A DNA stretch of 64,000 bases from Streptomyces lavendofoliae (lineage in GTDB: Bacteria > Actinomycetota > Actinomycetes > Streptomycetales > Streptomycetaceae): positions 248,001 to 312,000 of the forward strand of contig NZ_BMTP01000007.1 of NCBI RefSeq assembly GCF_014649735.1, given 5' to 3'. This document shows, piece by piece, positions 41,430 to 51,914 of the stretch; the stretch's first letter is position 1; each line of letters starts with the position of its first letter. The notes below the pieces were generated by a model. It made no database searches and had not been told where the DNA came from. It worked only from the letters and a program-made list of their open reading frames with translations. A program made the position numbers and the translations under genes.

Positions 41430-44215
41430 GCGGATCCTCCTCCGATCAGGGTGAGGAACGCGTCCTCGAGGCGGCGGTGCGGGCCGACACCGGTCAACGG
41501 CACGTCTAGCCGGACGAGTTCCGCGATCAGGCCGGAGGCGGTCGCGCCGTCCAGGCGTACCAGCAGACCGCCGTCGGCGGGCTCCACCGAGGCGACGCCG
41601 GGCATGGCGCCCAGCTTGTCGATCAGCGGTCCGGGCACCTCACCGGCCGTCGTGACGAGCAGCGTGTCGCCCGAGCCGGTGATCTCGGCGACCGGTCCGG
41701 CCTGCACGAGCCGGCCCCGGTCCATCACGACCAGGTGCGTACAGGACTGCTCGACCTCGGACAGGAGGTGGCTGGAGACGATGACGGTACGGCCTCCGGC
41801 CGCGTACCGGATCATCACGTCCCGCATCTCGCGGATCTGCGGCGGGTCGAGTCCGTTGGTCGGCTCGTCGAGGATGAGGAGGTCCGGGAGGCCGAGCATC
41901 GCCTGGGCGATGGCCAGCCGCTGCCGCATGCCCTGCGAGTAGGTCCGGACGGCGCGGGCCAGGGCGTCGCCGAGGCCGGCGATCTCCAGGGCCTCGTCGA
42001 GGTGCGCGTCGTCGGCGGGGCGGCCGGTGGCCCGCCAGTACAGCTCCAGGTTCTCCCGGCCGGACAGGTGCGGCAGGAAGCCGGCACCCTCGACGAAGGC
42101 CCCGACCCGCGACAGCACCGGCGCGCCCGGCCGGATCGCGTGGCCGAAGACACGGATCTCACCGTCGTCGGGGGTGATCAGGCCCATGAGCATGCGCAGC
42201 GTGGTGGTCTTGCCGGCACCGTTCGGTCCGAGGAGCCCGAGAACCTGGCCCTTCTCGACCCGGAAGGACAGGTCGCGCACCGCGTACCGGTCGGCGGACC
42301 GGGCATACCGCTTGGTCAGTCCGCTGATGGTGAGCGGTACGCCGGCGAGCGCCGGGTCCGGCGGGGGCGCCGTGGTGCGGCGCCGGGCGGTGAGCAGCAG
42401 GGCCGCGGCGATCAGCACCCCGGCGGCCGGCATGCCCCACACCCACCAGGGCAGCCCGGCGGCCTCGGTGCGCACGGCGGGCGCCGTCGGTACGGACAGC
42501 GCGCCGGTCACGCCGACGGTGTAGGACGCCGGGGTGGCCGGGGAGGCGTAGCCCAGGTCGGTCGCGGCGAGGACCAGGCGCAGCCGGTGCCCGGCCTCGA
42601 CCTCGTGGTCGACGGCCGGCAGCGTCAGCTCGACCACCTTGCCCTCCTTGGCGCCCTCGACCCGGACCGGGGTGACCAGTTGGGCGGGCAGCACCTGGCG
42701 GCGGCCGTCGGGGCCGACGTCGTACACCTTGGCGAACAGGACCGCCTCGCCGGTGTCGGAGGCGACGGTCACACGGACCGTGGGCGAGCCGGTGACACGC
42801 AGCGGCTCGGTGAGGGGCGGGGACTCGAAGCGGGCGTGCTGCCCGGGGAAGTCGAGCGACAGTCCGACGCCGAGGGACGACAGCTGGGACAGGCCGCCGC
42901 CGACGCCCGGGACGGCGGAGATGGCGGGCGGGGTGGCCCCCGGGGGGTTGCGGAAGGTCTGCGGCCCGCCGGCGAGGGGGACGGTGCGGAGACCGGCCCG
43001 GAGGCCGGGGTAGCCGGCGCCGGTCGCGCCGCGCAGCCGGGCCTGCCCGTCGGTGGTGTCGACGCCGCCGGTGCGGCTGACGCGGAAGGCGGGGCCGGTG
43101 TCGGCGCCGGTGTCGCCCTTGAGGTACCGGTCGAACCAGGCGCCGATCCGTGCCTGGACGCGTGCGGTCTCCCGGTCGCCGCCGTCGTGCCCGCCGGCGA
43201 TCCAGTCGACGGCGACGGGGGCGCCGTTGGCGCGGACGGCCTTGGCGATGGCGTCGGCGTGCGGCAGCGGGAAGAGGGAGTCGGTCTGCCCCTGGACGAC
43301 GAGGGTGGGCACCTTGATGCGGTCGCCGACGGCGGACGGGCTGCGCTCCGCGAGCAGCGCGCGGGCGGCGGCGTCCGGCTTCCCGGCGACCCCCACCCGC
43401 TCGTACATGGCGCACAGCACGTCCTGGAACCGCCCGCACGCGACGGTGGGCGCGTCGGACGCCGCCGCCGGGGCGCCGCCCCTCGCCGGGGCGCCCGGCT
43501 TCCGGGCCTGGGCGTCCGCCGCTCGCGCCTCGTCCTGGCCGGGGGCGCGGCCCGGGGGCTGCTCGTTCTCGACGGGTGCGCGGTCGCGGGGCTGGTCCGA
43601 CGACGCCGCCGTGCCGGTGGTGAAGAAGATGCCGGCCCACAGTTTCTTGTAGACCCCGTCCGGGAAGAGCGCGTCCGCCAGGTTCCAGTAGGTGATCTGC
43701 GGGGCGATGGCGTCCACCCGGCGGTCGTACCCGGCCGCCGACAGGGCGACCGCCCCACCGTACGACACGCCCGAGATGCCCACCCGCGGGTCGCCGTCCC
43801 CGTCCAGCCGGACCTCGGGGCGCCCGGCGAGCCAGTCGATGAGCCGGGAGACGTCCTTGACCTCGTGGTCCGGGTCGTTGAGCCCGATGCGTCCCGTCGA
43901 GGCACCGAAGCCTCGGGCGGACCAGGTCAGGACCGCGTACCCGTCACGTGCCAGCTGCTCGGCCTGGGCGCGCACGTCCTCCTTGCTGCCGCCGAAGCCG
44001 TGCCCGAGGAGCACGGCGGGGCGGCGGACGCCGTCGGGGCCGGCGGTGAAGAAGGAGGTGTCGATCCTCGCTCCAGGCATCTCCAGCACTCTGTCCTGGC
44101 GGCGCGTGGCGGGCCCGTGGTCGGAGGCCACGGCCGTCCATGTGCCGGCGCCCGCGAGCAGCACCACGGTCGCGGCCGCGGCGGCCGTCCAGCGGCGGGG
44201 GATTCGGATCTGCAT
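41426..44215 (-). CDS. alpha/beta-hydrolase (S15/CocE type) fused to an ABC ATPase
   Basis: 929 residues. An N-terminal membrane anchor (about 10-30) precedes a hydrolase (about 40-390) with oxyanion motif GHGFGG, nucleophile GVSYGG (Ser151), acid in VQGQTDSLFP and His in AGGHDGG. An X-Pro dipeptidyl-peptidase C-terminal-like beta domain follows (about 400-575). A second membrane helix (about 589-612) leads to a complete ABC ATPase (about 625-929: GPNGAGKTTT near 660, YSQGMRQR, LLILDEPTN). This topology places the hydrolase outside and the ATPase inside. The permease is the next gene. I infer a cleave-and-transport or modify-and-transport machine. Confidence 0.88.
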   Translation of the reverse strand: MQIRIPRRWTAAAAATVVLLAGAGTWTAVASDHGPATRRQDRVLEMPGARIDTSFFTAGPDGVRRPAVLLGHGFGGSKEDVRAQAEQLARDGYAVLTWSARGFGASTGRIGLNDPDHEVKDVSRLIDWLAGRPEVRLDGDGDPRVGISGVSYGGAVALSAAGYDRRVDAIAPQITYWNLADALFPDGVYKKLWAGIFFTTGTAASSDQPRDRAPVENEQPPGRAPGQDEARAADAQARKPGAPARGGAPAAASDAPTVACGRFQDVLCAMYERVGVAGKPDAAARALLAERSPSAVGDRIKVPTLVVQGQTDSLFPLPHADAIAKAVRANGAPVAVDWIAGGHDGGDRETARVQARIGAWFDRYLKGDTGADTGPAFRVSRTGGVDTTDGQARLRGATGAGYPGLRAGLRTVPLAGGPQTFRNPPGATPPAISAVPGVGGGLSQLSSLGVGLSLDFPGQHARFESPPLTEPLRVTGSPTVRVTVASDTGEAVLFAKVYDVGPDGRRQVLPAQLVTPVRVEGAKEGKVVELTLPAVDHEVEAGHRLRLVLAATDLGYASPATPASYTVGVTGALSVPTAPAVRTEAAGLPWWVWGMPAAGVLIAAALLLTARRRTTAPPPDPALAGVPLTISGLTKRYARSADRYAVRDLSFRVEKGQVLGLLGPNGAGKTTTLRMLMGLITPDDGEIRVFGHAIRPGAPVLSRVGAFVEGAGFLPHLSGRENLELYWRATGRPADDAHLDEALEIAGLGDALARAVRTYSQGMRQRLAIAQAMLGLPDLLILDEPTNGLDPPQIREMRDVMIRYAAGGRTVIVSSHLLSEVEQSCTHLVVMDRGRLVQAGPVAEITGSGDTLLVTTAGEVPGPLIDKLGAMPGVASVEPADGGLLVRLDGATASGLIAELVRLDVPLTGVGPHRRLEDAFLTLIGGGSA

Positions 44216-44289
44216 GTCCCGACCCTAAGCGCCGCACCGCCGCCGCTCGGCTGCCGCACGGCGGAACTCGGGGGCCTTCCTGAGGTGTA

Positions 44290-44715
44290 CGCCCCGCCCC
44301 CGCCGTACAGCATCCGCGGTACCCGGCGGGGCAGTGCGGGATGGGCCGGCACCGGGGGCGCCGTCGCGCTGGCACTCGGGCGCGCCGGCGCCGGCCCGCG
44401 CGCGATCGGGACGGTCGACGCGCCGACCACGGGCCGACCCGGAGAGGCGGCGCGCATCCGCTGCCCGGCGTGGGCCGGCGCCGGGTCGGATGACCCGGTC
44501 ATGCCGGCCGCGCAACGGGACGCGTGCGCGGCCGAGACACAGGGCGCCGGCGTCGACCGGCGCCTCGTGGTCTGCGGCGGCGCCCCGCACGCCTTCCACC
44601 ACCCGCCCGTCGACCGGACCGTGGTGCCCGGGGTGGGCACCACCCCCGGCACGCGGAACGGGCCCGGCGCGACGTCGTCGGCCTGCTCGCCGAGGGCCTG
44701 CCGCCGACGGAGTGA
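44290..44715 (+). pseudogene. dienelactone hydrolase-family pseudogene
   Basis: The plus strand carries a decayed C-terminal half of a dienelactone hydrolase. ARIRCPAW and GSDDPVMPAAQRDACAAE correspond to the acid-containing motif, and VDRRLVVCGGAPHAFHHPP to the His motif. At about 44654-44658 the frame shifts: the family ending (ARRDVVGLLAEGLPPTE) continues in another phase to TGA 44713-44715. The nucleophile half is absent; upstream is the start of the fusion gene on the other strand. Truncation plus frameshift argue for a pseudogene. Confidence 0.7.
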
Positions 44716-44742
44716 CCGGCCGGCCGGCGCGCGTGCCGTTCC

Positions 44743-44904
44743 AGGGTCTGTCTTTCGGATCAGGCCGGATCAGGGAGCGGGGTCTGGCGCGTGCGATCGC
44801 AAGGCGGAGGAGGGAGCCAACGCGGAGCGTTGGCGACCGACGACAACGCGGCGAGCGTGCGTGCCAGGCCCCGCGAGCCCGGCATGATCCGAAAGACAGG
44901 CCCT
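44743..44904. mobile_element. 162-bp MITE-like inverted-repeat element
   Basis: The 26-base ends 44743-44768 and 44879-44904 are inverted repeats with 24 matches (left end AGGGTCTGTCTTTCGGATCA). The interior is also partly self-complementary (GGGTCTGGCGCGTGC against GTGCCAGGCCC). It is too short to code. A small non-autonomous element mobilised by a transposase elsewhere is likely; no clear target duplication was seen. Confidence 0.7.
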
Positions 44905-45511
44905 AGGCGCCCGGCGGGACGAGGTGCCCGAGGAGGTCCGTGCCGGCCGGGTACGGGCGCTCCTCGGGCAGCAGCCGGGCCGCCGCGCCGAGGTCGCCCT
45001 CCCGCACCAGGGCATGGGCCTCGCGCGCGAGCGGGGTCACGTCCCGTATGGAGACCGTCCACTCGTCGGCGTACCGCGCGGACGCCTCGCCCGCGAGGCC
45101 CAGCTGGAGCGAGCGGTGCGGCAGCGGCGCCAGGCGCAGGTCGCGCTCGGGGTCCCACTGGACGCGGGCCGGGGACTGCCGCAACTGCCGCTTCCAGGCG
45201 TCCTGGTCGGGGTGGAAACCGGCCACGTAGTGCGAGAGGCAGGCGTGGCGCAGCGCCCACGCGAAGCCCTCGCGGGTGATCTCGACGGCCAGGACGGTCT
45301 CCTGATCCGGCTTGGTGGCCCAGCCGCAGCGGTACATCATCCACAGGAAGCTCGGCTTGATCCAGGTCATCCGGTCCCGCTTCCAGGCGGCCGGGAAGCG
45401 GCCCGTGCGGGCGGCGGGGCCGCCGATCCCGGGCGGGTACGCCTGGTAGACGGTCACCGTGTCGTCGGTGTACAGGGCCCGGATGCGGTACTTCGGTTCG
45501 TCGGCGTGCAT
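44903..45511 (-). CDS. DUF4291 domain protein
   Basis: 202 residues from ATG 45511. The DUF4291 pattern is clear: YTDDTVTVYQAYPPGIG, RFPAAWKRDRMTWIKPSFLWMMYRCGWA, REGFAWALRHACLSHYV, VQWDPERDL and RSLQLGLAG. It has no signal peptide. The biochemical role of the family is not established to my knowledge. The stop codon TAG (44905-44903) partly lies in the terminal base pairs of the adjacent inverted-repeat element, so that element may define the 3' end of the gene. Length is normal for the family, so any truncation is small. Confidence 0.85.
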   Translation of the reverse strand: MHADEPKYRIRALYTDDTVTVYQAYPPGIGGPAARTGRFPAAWKRDRMTWIKPSFLWMMYRCGWATKPDQETVLAVEITREGFAWALRHACLSHYVAGFHPDQDAWKRQLRQSPARVQWDPERDLRLAPLPHRSLQLGLAGEASARYADEWTVSIRDVTPLAREAHALVREGDLGAAARLLPEERPYPAGTDLLGHLVPPGA

Positions 45512-45630
45512 GCCGGACAGGATCGACGGCCGGCCCCGGTCGGAGCCAGCCGTTTTCTCCGCCTCCCTCCGCCCGCCTCCCCGCCTCCCGGCCCCCGGCG
45601 GGCGGGGCCGCGGGCGGGCGGCGAGGGATG

Positions 45631-47133
<1,503 letters not shown>

Positions 47134-47147
47134 GACGAAAAACTCCT

Positions 47148-49055
47148 TCACAGATGGCGGCGCCGGGCTGCGACGTGCCGGTCGTACTCCTCGCGGGCCT
47201 TGACCGCCGACGTGCGGGTCGCCGTCTCGGCCACGGGCACATCCCACCATGCCTCGGAGGCGGGCGCGCCCGACACTGTGTCTGCCGTTTCGGTCTCCAC
47301 GTAGACACATGTGGGAACGGTCGCCGCACGGGCATCGGCGAGGGCTTCTCGCAGGTCACGGACGGTGTGGGCGCGCAGGACGCGCATGCCGAGGCTGGCG
47401 GCGTTGGCGGCCAGGTCGACCGGGAGCGGGTCGCCGGTGTACGTGGTGTCGGCGGCCCGGTAGCGGTAGGCGGTGCCGTACCGTTCGGCGCCGACGGCTT
47501 CCGAGAGGCCGCCGATCGAGGCGTATCCGTGGTTCTGGAGGACGACGACCTTGATGGGGACGTGCTCCTGGACGGCGGTGACGATCTCGGTGGGGTTCAT
47601 CAGGTACGTGCCGTCGCCGACGAGGGCCCAGACGGGGCGGCCGGGCGCGGCGAGGGCGGTGCCGATGGCGGCGGGGATCTCGTAGCCCATGCAGGAGTAC
47701 CCGTACTCGACGTGGTACTGGTCGCGGGAGCGGGTCCGCCAGAGCCGATGGAGGTCGCCGGGGAGCGATCCGGCGGCGTTGATCAGGATGTCGTCCGCGG
47801 TGACCAGGGTGTCGAGCACCCCGAGGACCTGCGCCTGGGTGGGCCGGGCGTTCTCGTCGGCGGGGGTGTACGCGGCGGTGACGCGGGCGTCCCAGCCGGC
47901 CCTGAGCCGCGCGTACTCGGCCGCGTACGGCGCGGGGACGGTGTGGCCGGTGAGGGCCTCGGCGAGCTGCTCCAGCCCCTCGCGGGCGTCGGCGACGAGT
48001 GGGAGGGCGGCCATCTTGTGGGCGTCGAACCCGGTGATGTTGAGGTTCACGAAGCGGACGCCGGGGTGGGCGAACAGCGTGGAGGACGCGGTGGTGAAGT
48101 CGGTGTACCGGGTGCCGACGCCGAGGACCAGGTCGGCGGTGCGGGCGAGGCGGTTGGCGGTGGAGGTGCCGGTGTGGCCGATGCCGCCGACGTCGGCGGG
48201 GTGGTCGTACCGCAGGGAGCCCTTGCCGGCCTGGGTGGACGCCACGGGGATGCCGGTCGCGGCGGCGAACGCGTCCAGCGCGGCTTCGGCGGCGCTGTGG
48301 TGGACGCCGCCGCCGGCCACGACCAGGGGCCGCCGGGCCGCCCTGACGGCCCGCACGGCGGCGTCGAGTTCGGCCGTGTCGGGGCGGGGGCGGCGCACCC
48401 GCCAGACCCGTTCGGCGAAGAACTCCTCCGGCCAGTCGTACGCCTCCGCCTGCACGTCCTGCGGCAGGGCGAGGGTGACCGCGCCGGTGGCGGCCGGGTC
48501 GGAGAGGACCCGCATGGCGGCGAGGGCGGCGGGGACCAGCGCCTCGGGGCGGGTGATCCGGTCGAAGTAGGCCGACACGGGGCGCAGCGTGTCGTTGACG
48601 GACACGTCCCCCGCCCAGGGCACTTCGAGCTGCTGGAGGACCGGGTCGGCGGGCCGGGTGGCGAAGGTGTCGCCGGGCAGCAGCAGCACCGGGAGGCGGT
48701 TGACGGTGGCCAGGGCGGCGCCGGTGACGAGGTTGGTGGCGCCGGGGCCGATGGAGGTGGTGACGGCGTGGGCGGACAGGCGGTTCGACTGGCGGGCGTG
48801 GCCGACGGCGGCGTGGACCATGGCCTGCTCGTTGCGGCCCTGGAGAAAGGGCATCACGGGCGGTCCGGGCGGTGTTCCCGGCGGGGGCGCGGTGGCGTGC
48901 TCCACGAGGGCCTGGCCGATGCCCGCGACGTTGCCGTGGCCGAAGATGCCCCAGGTGGCGGCGACCAGCCGGTGACGCCGTCCGTCGCGTTCGGTGAACT
49001 GGCGGGCCAGGAAGGCGACGAGCGCCTGGGCGGTGGTGAGCCGTCGGGTGCTCAT
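47148..49055 (-). CDS. iolD: 3D-trihydroxycyclohexane-1,2-dione acylhydrolase (decyclizing)
   Basis: 635 residues from ATG 49055, overlapping the iolB stop as ATGA. It is a ThDP-dependent enzyme in three domains. The N-terminal PYR domain has GIFGHGNVAGIGQAL and QGRNEQAMVHAAVGHARQ, with the catalytic Glu in NEQ. A central domain follows, then a C-terminal PP domain with GDGTYLMNPTEIVTA and NHGYASIGGLSEAVG for the diphosphate-metal site. It opens the cyclic dione ring to give 5-deoxy-glucuronate in the cytoplasmic inositol pathway. Confidence 0.93.
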   Translation of the reverse strand: MSTRRLTTAQALVAFLARQFTERDGRRHRLVAATWGIFGHGNVAGIGQALVEHATAPPPGTPPGPPVMPFLQGRNEQAMVHAAVGHARQSNRLSAHAVTTSIGPGATNLVTGAALATVNRLPVLLLPGDTFATRPADPVLQQLEVPWAGDVSVNDTLRPVSAYFDRITRPEALVPAALAAMRVLSDPAATGAVTLALPQDVQAEAYDWPEEFFAERVWRVRRPRPDTAELDAAVRAVRAARRPLVVAGGGVHHSAAEAALDAFAAATGIPVASTQAGKGSLRYDHPADVGGIGHTGTSTANRLARTADLVLGVGTRYTDFTTASSTLFAHPGVRFVNLNITGFDAHKMAALPLVADAREGLEQLAEALTGHTVPAPYAAEYARLRAGWDARVTAAYTPADENARPTQAQVLGVLDTLVTADDILINAAGSLPGDLHRLWRTRSRDQYHVEYGYSCMGYEIPAAIGTALAAPGRPVWALVGDGTYLMNPTEIVTAVQEHVPIKVVVLQNHGYASIGGLSEAVGAERYGTAYRYRAADTTYTGDPLPVDLAANAASLGMRVLRAHTVRDLREALADARAATVPTCVYVETETADTVSGAPASEAWWDVPVAETATRTSAVKAREEYDRHVAARRRHL

Positions 49056-49867
49056 CGGTATCCCTCCGTGCGGTGGCCGGGGTGGAAGCGGATCTTCCAT
49101 TCGCGTTCCCGGCCCGGCCCCGCCATGACGTTGAGGTAGTACATGGCGTGGCCGGGCTGGGCGATGGACGGGCCGTGCCAGCCGTCCGGTACGAGGACGG
49201 CGTCACCGCCGCGGACCTCGGCGAGGAGGTCGGCGCCGCCGGGGCGGGAGGGCGAGACGCGCTGGTAGCCCAGCCCGTCGCCGTCGATCTCGAAGTAGTA
49301 GATCTCCTCCAGTTCCGCCTCCTTCCCGGGCAGGTGCTCGTCGTGCTTGTGGGGCGGGTAGGAGGACCAGTTCCCGCCGGGCGTGACGACCTCGACGGCG
49401 ATGAGCCGGTCGCACGCGAAGGTGTCGGCGGCGGCGAAGTTGCGCACCTCGCGGGCGCATCGGCCGCTGCCGCGCGCCTCGACCGGTACCTCCGGCGCGG
49501 GGCCGTAGCGGGCGGGGAGTCGTCGCTCGCACTTCGCTCCTGCCAGGGCGAAGCGGCCTCCCGCGCCGGAGGCGATCTGGGCGTGGGCGTCACGCGGTAG
49601 GTAGGCGAAGTCGGTGACGCCGCCGAACACGCCGTCGCGGCCCAGCAGTTCGATGCCCAGGCCGTCGACCAGAACCGTACAGCCGCCGGTGAGGGGAAGC
49701 AGGATCCACTCGCTGTCGCCGGTCGTGAGGTGGTGGGTTCCGCCGGGGCCGAGGTCCAGGACGCGCAGGGAGCAGTGGGTCCAGCCGGCCCGCTCCGGGT
49801 CGATGTCGAGGGCGTAGGGACCGCGGGCGGCCCCGCCCCTCGGTACGTGCAGCTGCTGGTCGGTCAT
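49052..49867 (-). CDS. iolB: 5-deoxy-glucuronate isomerase
   Basis: 271 residues from ATG 49867 with GGAGAGG upstream. It is a bicupin of the IolB/KduI type; the metal-binding motif SYPPHKHDEHLPGKEAELEE followed by IYYFEIDGDGLGYQRV is diagnostic. It converts 5-deoxy-glucuronate to 2-deoxy-5-keto-gluconate, the substrate of IolC. It is translationally coupled to iolD by a four-base overlap and lies 37 bases after the Cgl0159-like gene. Confidence 0.93.
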   Translation of the reverse strand: MTDQQLHVPRGGAARGPYALDIDPERAGWTHCSLRVLDLGPGGTHHLTTGDSEWILLPLTGGCTVLVDGLGIELLGRDGVFGGVTDFAYLPRDAHAQIASGAGGRFALAGAKCERRLPARYGPAPEVPVEARGSGRCAREVRNFAAADTFACDRLIAVEVVTPGGNWSSYPPHKHDEHLPGKEAELEEIYYFEIDGDGLGYQRVSPSRPGGADLLAEVRGGDAVLVPDGWHGPSIAQPGHAMYYLNVMAGPGREREWKIRFHPGHRTEGYR

Positions 49868-49904
49868 GATCCTCTCCGTACCCTCCTGGAACGCCCCTCG
49901 CTCC

Positions 49905-50789
49905 TCAGAGCAGGCTCACGGCGGTGTCGACGGCGGCGGCGACGTCGCCGTCCGCCGGATAGAGCAGGGACCGGCCCACCACCAGGCCCTGGACGGTCGG
50001 CAGCCGCAGGGCCCCGCGCCACTTCTCGTACGCCGCGTCCTGGTCGGGCCCGACGTCGCCGCCGAGGAGGACGGCGGGCAGGGTCGTGGTCTCCATGACC
50101 CGCGCCATGTCGTCGGGGTGGTCGGTGACGGGGACCTTGAGCCAGGTGTACGCGGAGGTGCCGGCCAGCCCGGAGGCGATGGCCAACGACGTGGTCACCG
50201 CCTCGGGGCTCAGGTCGTTGCGGACGCGGCCGCCGGCCGGGTCGCGGCGGGAGAGGAACGGCTCGACGAAGACCGGGAGCCGCCGCTCGGCCATGGCGTC
50301 GATGGTGCGGGCGGCGGTGGTGAGGGTGGTGAGGGAACCGGGGTCGGTGGGGTCGATGCGCAGCAGCAGTTTGCCGGCGTCGAAGCCGAGCCGGGCGAGG
50401 TCCTCGGGGCGGTGGCCGGTGAAGCGGTCGTCGAGCTCGAAGGCGGCTCCCGCGAGGCCGCCGCGGTTCATCGAGCCCATGACGACCTTGTCCTCCAGGG
50501 CGCCGAGGAGCAGCAGGTCGTCGAGGATGTCGGCGGTGGCGAGGACGCCGTCGACGCCGGGGCGGGAGAGCGCGAGGCAGAGCCGCTCCAGCAGGTCGAG
50601 GCGGTTGGCCATGGCGAGCGGCCGGTCGCCCACGGCCAGCGCGCCGCGGGCCGGGTGGTCGGCGGCGACGATCATCAGCCGTCCGGAGGCGCCGAGCAGC
50701 GCCCGGCGCGCGCGGCGGGCGGCGGCCTCGGCGACGGCCTCCGGGTGGCGGGTGCGCACCGCGACGAGGTGCGCGAGGTCGACGGTCAC
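49905..50789 (-). CDS. Cgl0159-like (beta/alpha)8 aldolase-fold protein
   Basis: 294 residues from GTG 50789, overlapping the iolC stop as GTGA. The TIM-barrel protein contains LMIVAADHPARGALAVGD, DGVLATADILDDLLLLGAL, LLRIDPTDPGSL, FVEPFL, YTWLKVPVTD and LLGGDVGPDQ. The Lys in WLKVPV is a plausible Schiff-base residue as in class I aldolases such as LacD/FbaB. In actinobacterial iol loci this gene occupies the place of iolJ, so it probably cleaves 2-deoxy-5-keto-gluconate 6-phosphate to DHAP and malonate semialdehyde (inferred). Confidence 0.85.
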   Translation of the reverse strand: MTVDLAHLVAVRTRHPEAVAEAAARRARRALLGASGRLMIVAADHPARGALAVGDRPLAMANRLDLLERLCLALSRPGVDGVLATADILDDLLLLGALEDKVVMGSMNRGGLAGAAFELDDRFTGHRPEDLARLGFDAGKLLLRIDPTDPGSLTTLTTAARTIDAMAERRLPVFVEPFLSRRDPAGGRVRNDLSPEAVTTSLAIASGLAGTSAYTWLKVPVTDHPDDMARVMETTTLPAVLLGGDVGPDQDAAYEKWRGALRLPTVQGLVVGRSLLYPADGDVAAAVDTAVSLL

Positions 50790-51859
50790 GGCCGCGCGCC
50801 GTCCAGGAGGGCCGCCACCTCGTCCGGGAACGGCATGGCGGACGAGCAGGCGAGGCGGGAGGCGACGATCGCGCCGGCCGCGTTGGCGTACCGCACGGCC
50901 CGCTCCAGGTCCCACCCGGCCAGCAGCCCGTGGCACAGGGCTCCCCCGAACGCGTCGCCCGCGCCCAGGCCATTGACCACCTGCACCGGGACGGGCGGTA
51001 CGCCGGCGGTGTCGCCGTCGGCCGTCATGGCGAGGACCCCCTCGGGGCCCTGCTTGACGACGGCGAGGCGGACACCCGTGTCGAGGAGGGCTCGGGCGGC
51101 GGCGTGCGGGTCGCGTTCCCCGGTGGCGATCTCGCACTCGTCGACGTTGCCGACGGCGACCGTGGCGTGCCGCAGCGCTGCGGCGTAGTGGGGCCGGGCC
51201 TCGTCGGCGCCGGACCAGAACATCGGCCGCCAGTCGAGGTCGAAGACCGTGACCCGCCCGTCCGGCCCGGCGGCGTACGCGGCGGGGTGGCTGCCCGGGC
51301 GCGCGGCGGGGCGCGGGCCGGTGGGGTCGCCCCCGTCGGTGCGGGCGCCCCCGCCCGAGGCGGCGGACCGGGGGCCTGCGGACCGGGCGGCGAGGGCGGC
51401 GAGTGTGGCGGCGCGGCTGGGTTCGGCGGACAGGCCCGTGCCGGTCATCCAGAAGACCCGGGCGCTCGCGACGGCCGCCAGGTCGAGCTCGTGCTCGTGG
51501 ATCTCCAGGTCGGGGGCCTTGGGCTGCCGGTAGAAGTAGAGCGGGAAGTCGTCGGGCGGGAAGATCTCGCAGAACGTGAGCGGGGTGGGGTACGCCTCGA
51601 CCGGTGTCACCCACCGGTCGTCCACGCCGAACGCGCGCAGCTCGCGGCGCAGGTACGCGCCGAACGGGTCCGCGCCGGTGCGGGTGATCAGCGCGGTGCG
51701 CCGGCCGAGCCGGGCCGCCGCGACCGCCACGTTGGAGGGCGAGCCGCCGAGGAACTTGCCGAACGTCTCGGCCTCGGCGAGCGGGACGCCGGTCCGCAGC
51801 GGGTAGAGGTCCACCCCGATGCGCCCCATGGTGATGAGGTCGTACGGATCGGTCGTCAT
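50786..51859 (-). CDS. iolC: 5-dehydro-2-deoxygluconokinase
   Basis: 357 residues, ATG 51859 and first gene of the minus-strand iol operon. The PfkB fold is shown by ITMGRIGVDLYPLRTGVPL, FGKFLGGSPSNVAVAAARLG and the anion-hole motif NGLGAGDAFGGAL with catalytic Asp. It phosphorylates 2-deoxy-5-keto-gluconate. An unusual Gly/Ala/Pro-rich insertion lies at about residues 170-205, between GLSAEPSRAATLAAL and VFDLDWRPMFWSG. The insertion is in phase and low complexity, probably a loop. Confidence 0.9.
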   Translation of the reverse strand: MTTDPYDLITMGRIGVDLYPLRTGVPLAEAETFGKFLGGSPSNVAVAAARLGRRTALITRTGADPFGAYLRRELRAFGVDDRWVTPVEAYPTPLTFCEIFPPDDFPLYFYRQPKAPDLEIHEHELDLAAVASARVFWMTGTGLSAEPSRAATLAALAARSAGPRSAASGGGARTDGGDPTGPRPAARPGSHPAAYAAGPDGRVTVFDLDWRPMFWSGADEARPHYAAALRHATVAVGNVDECEIATGERDPHAAARALLDTGVRLAVVKQGPEGVLAMTADGDTAGVPPVPVQVVNGLGAGDAFGGALCHGLLAGWDLERAVRYANAAGAIVASRLACSSAMPFPDEVAALLDGARP

Positions 51860-51914
51860 CCGGTTCCCCTTCGCGTCGGCGCCGGGGTCAGGTCTAGCCG
51901 CCCCTGGGACAACC

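Noticed and set aside
41735..44887. Plus-strand open frame of about 1050 codons
   Set aside because: Most is antisense to the hydrolase-ATPase fusion. Only its far end (dienelactone hydrolase relic) carries family motifs, and that part is reported as a pseudogene.
45566..45628. Terminator after iolA
   Set aside because: The C-rich and G-rich blocks pair only imperfectly and in several registers; not strong enough to annotate.
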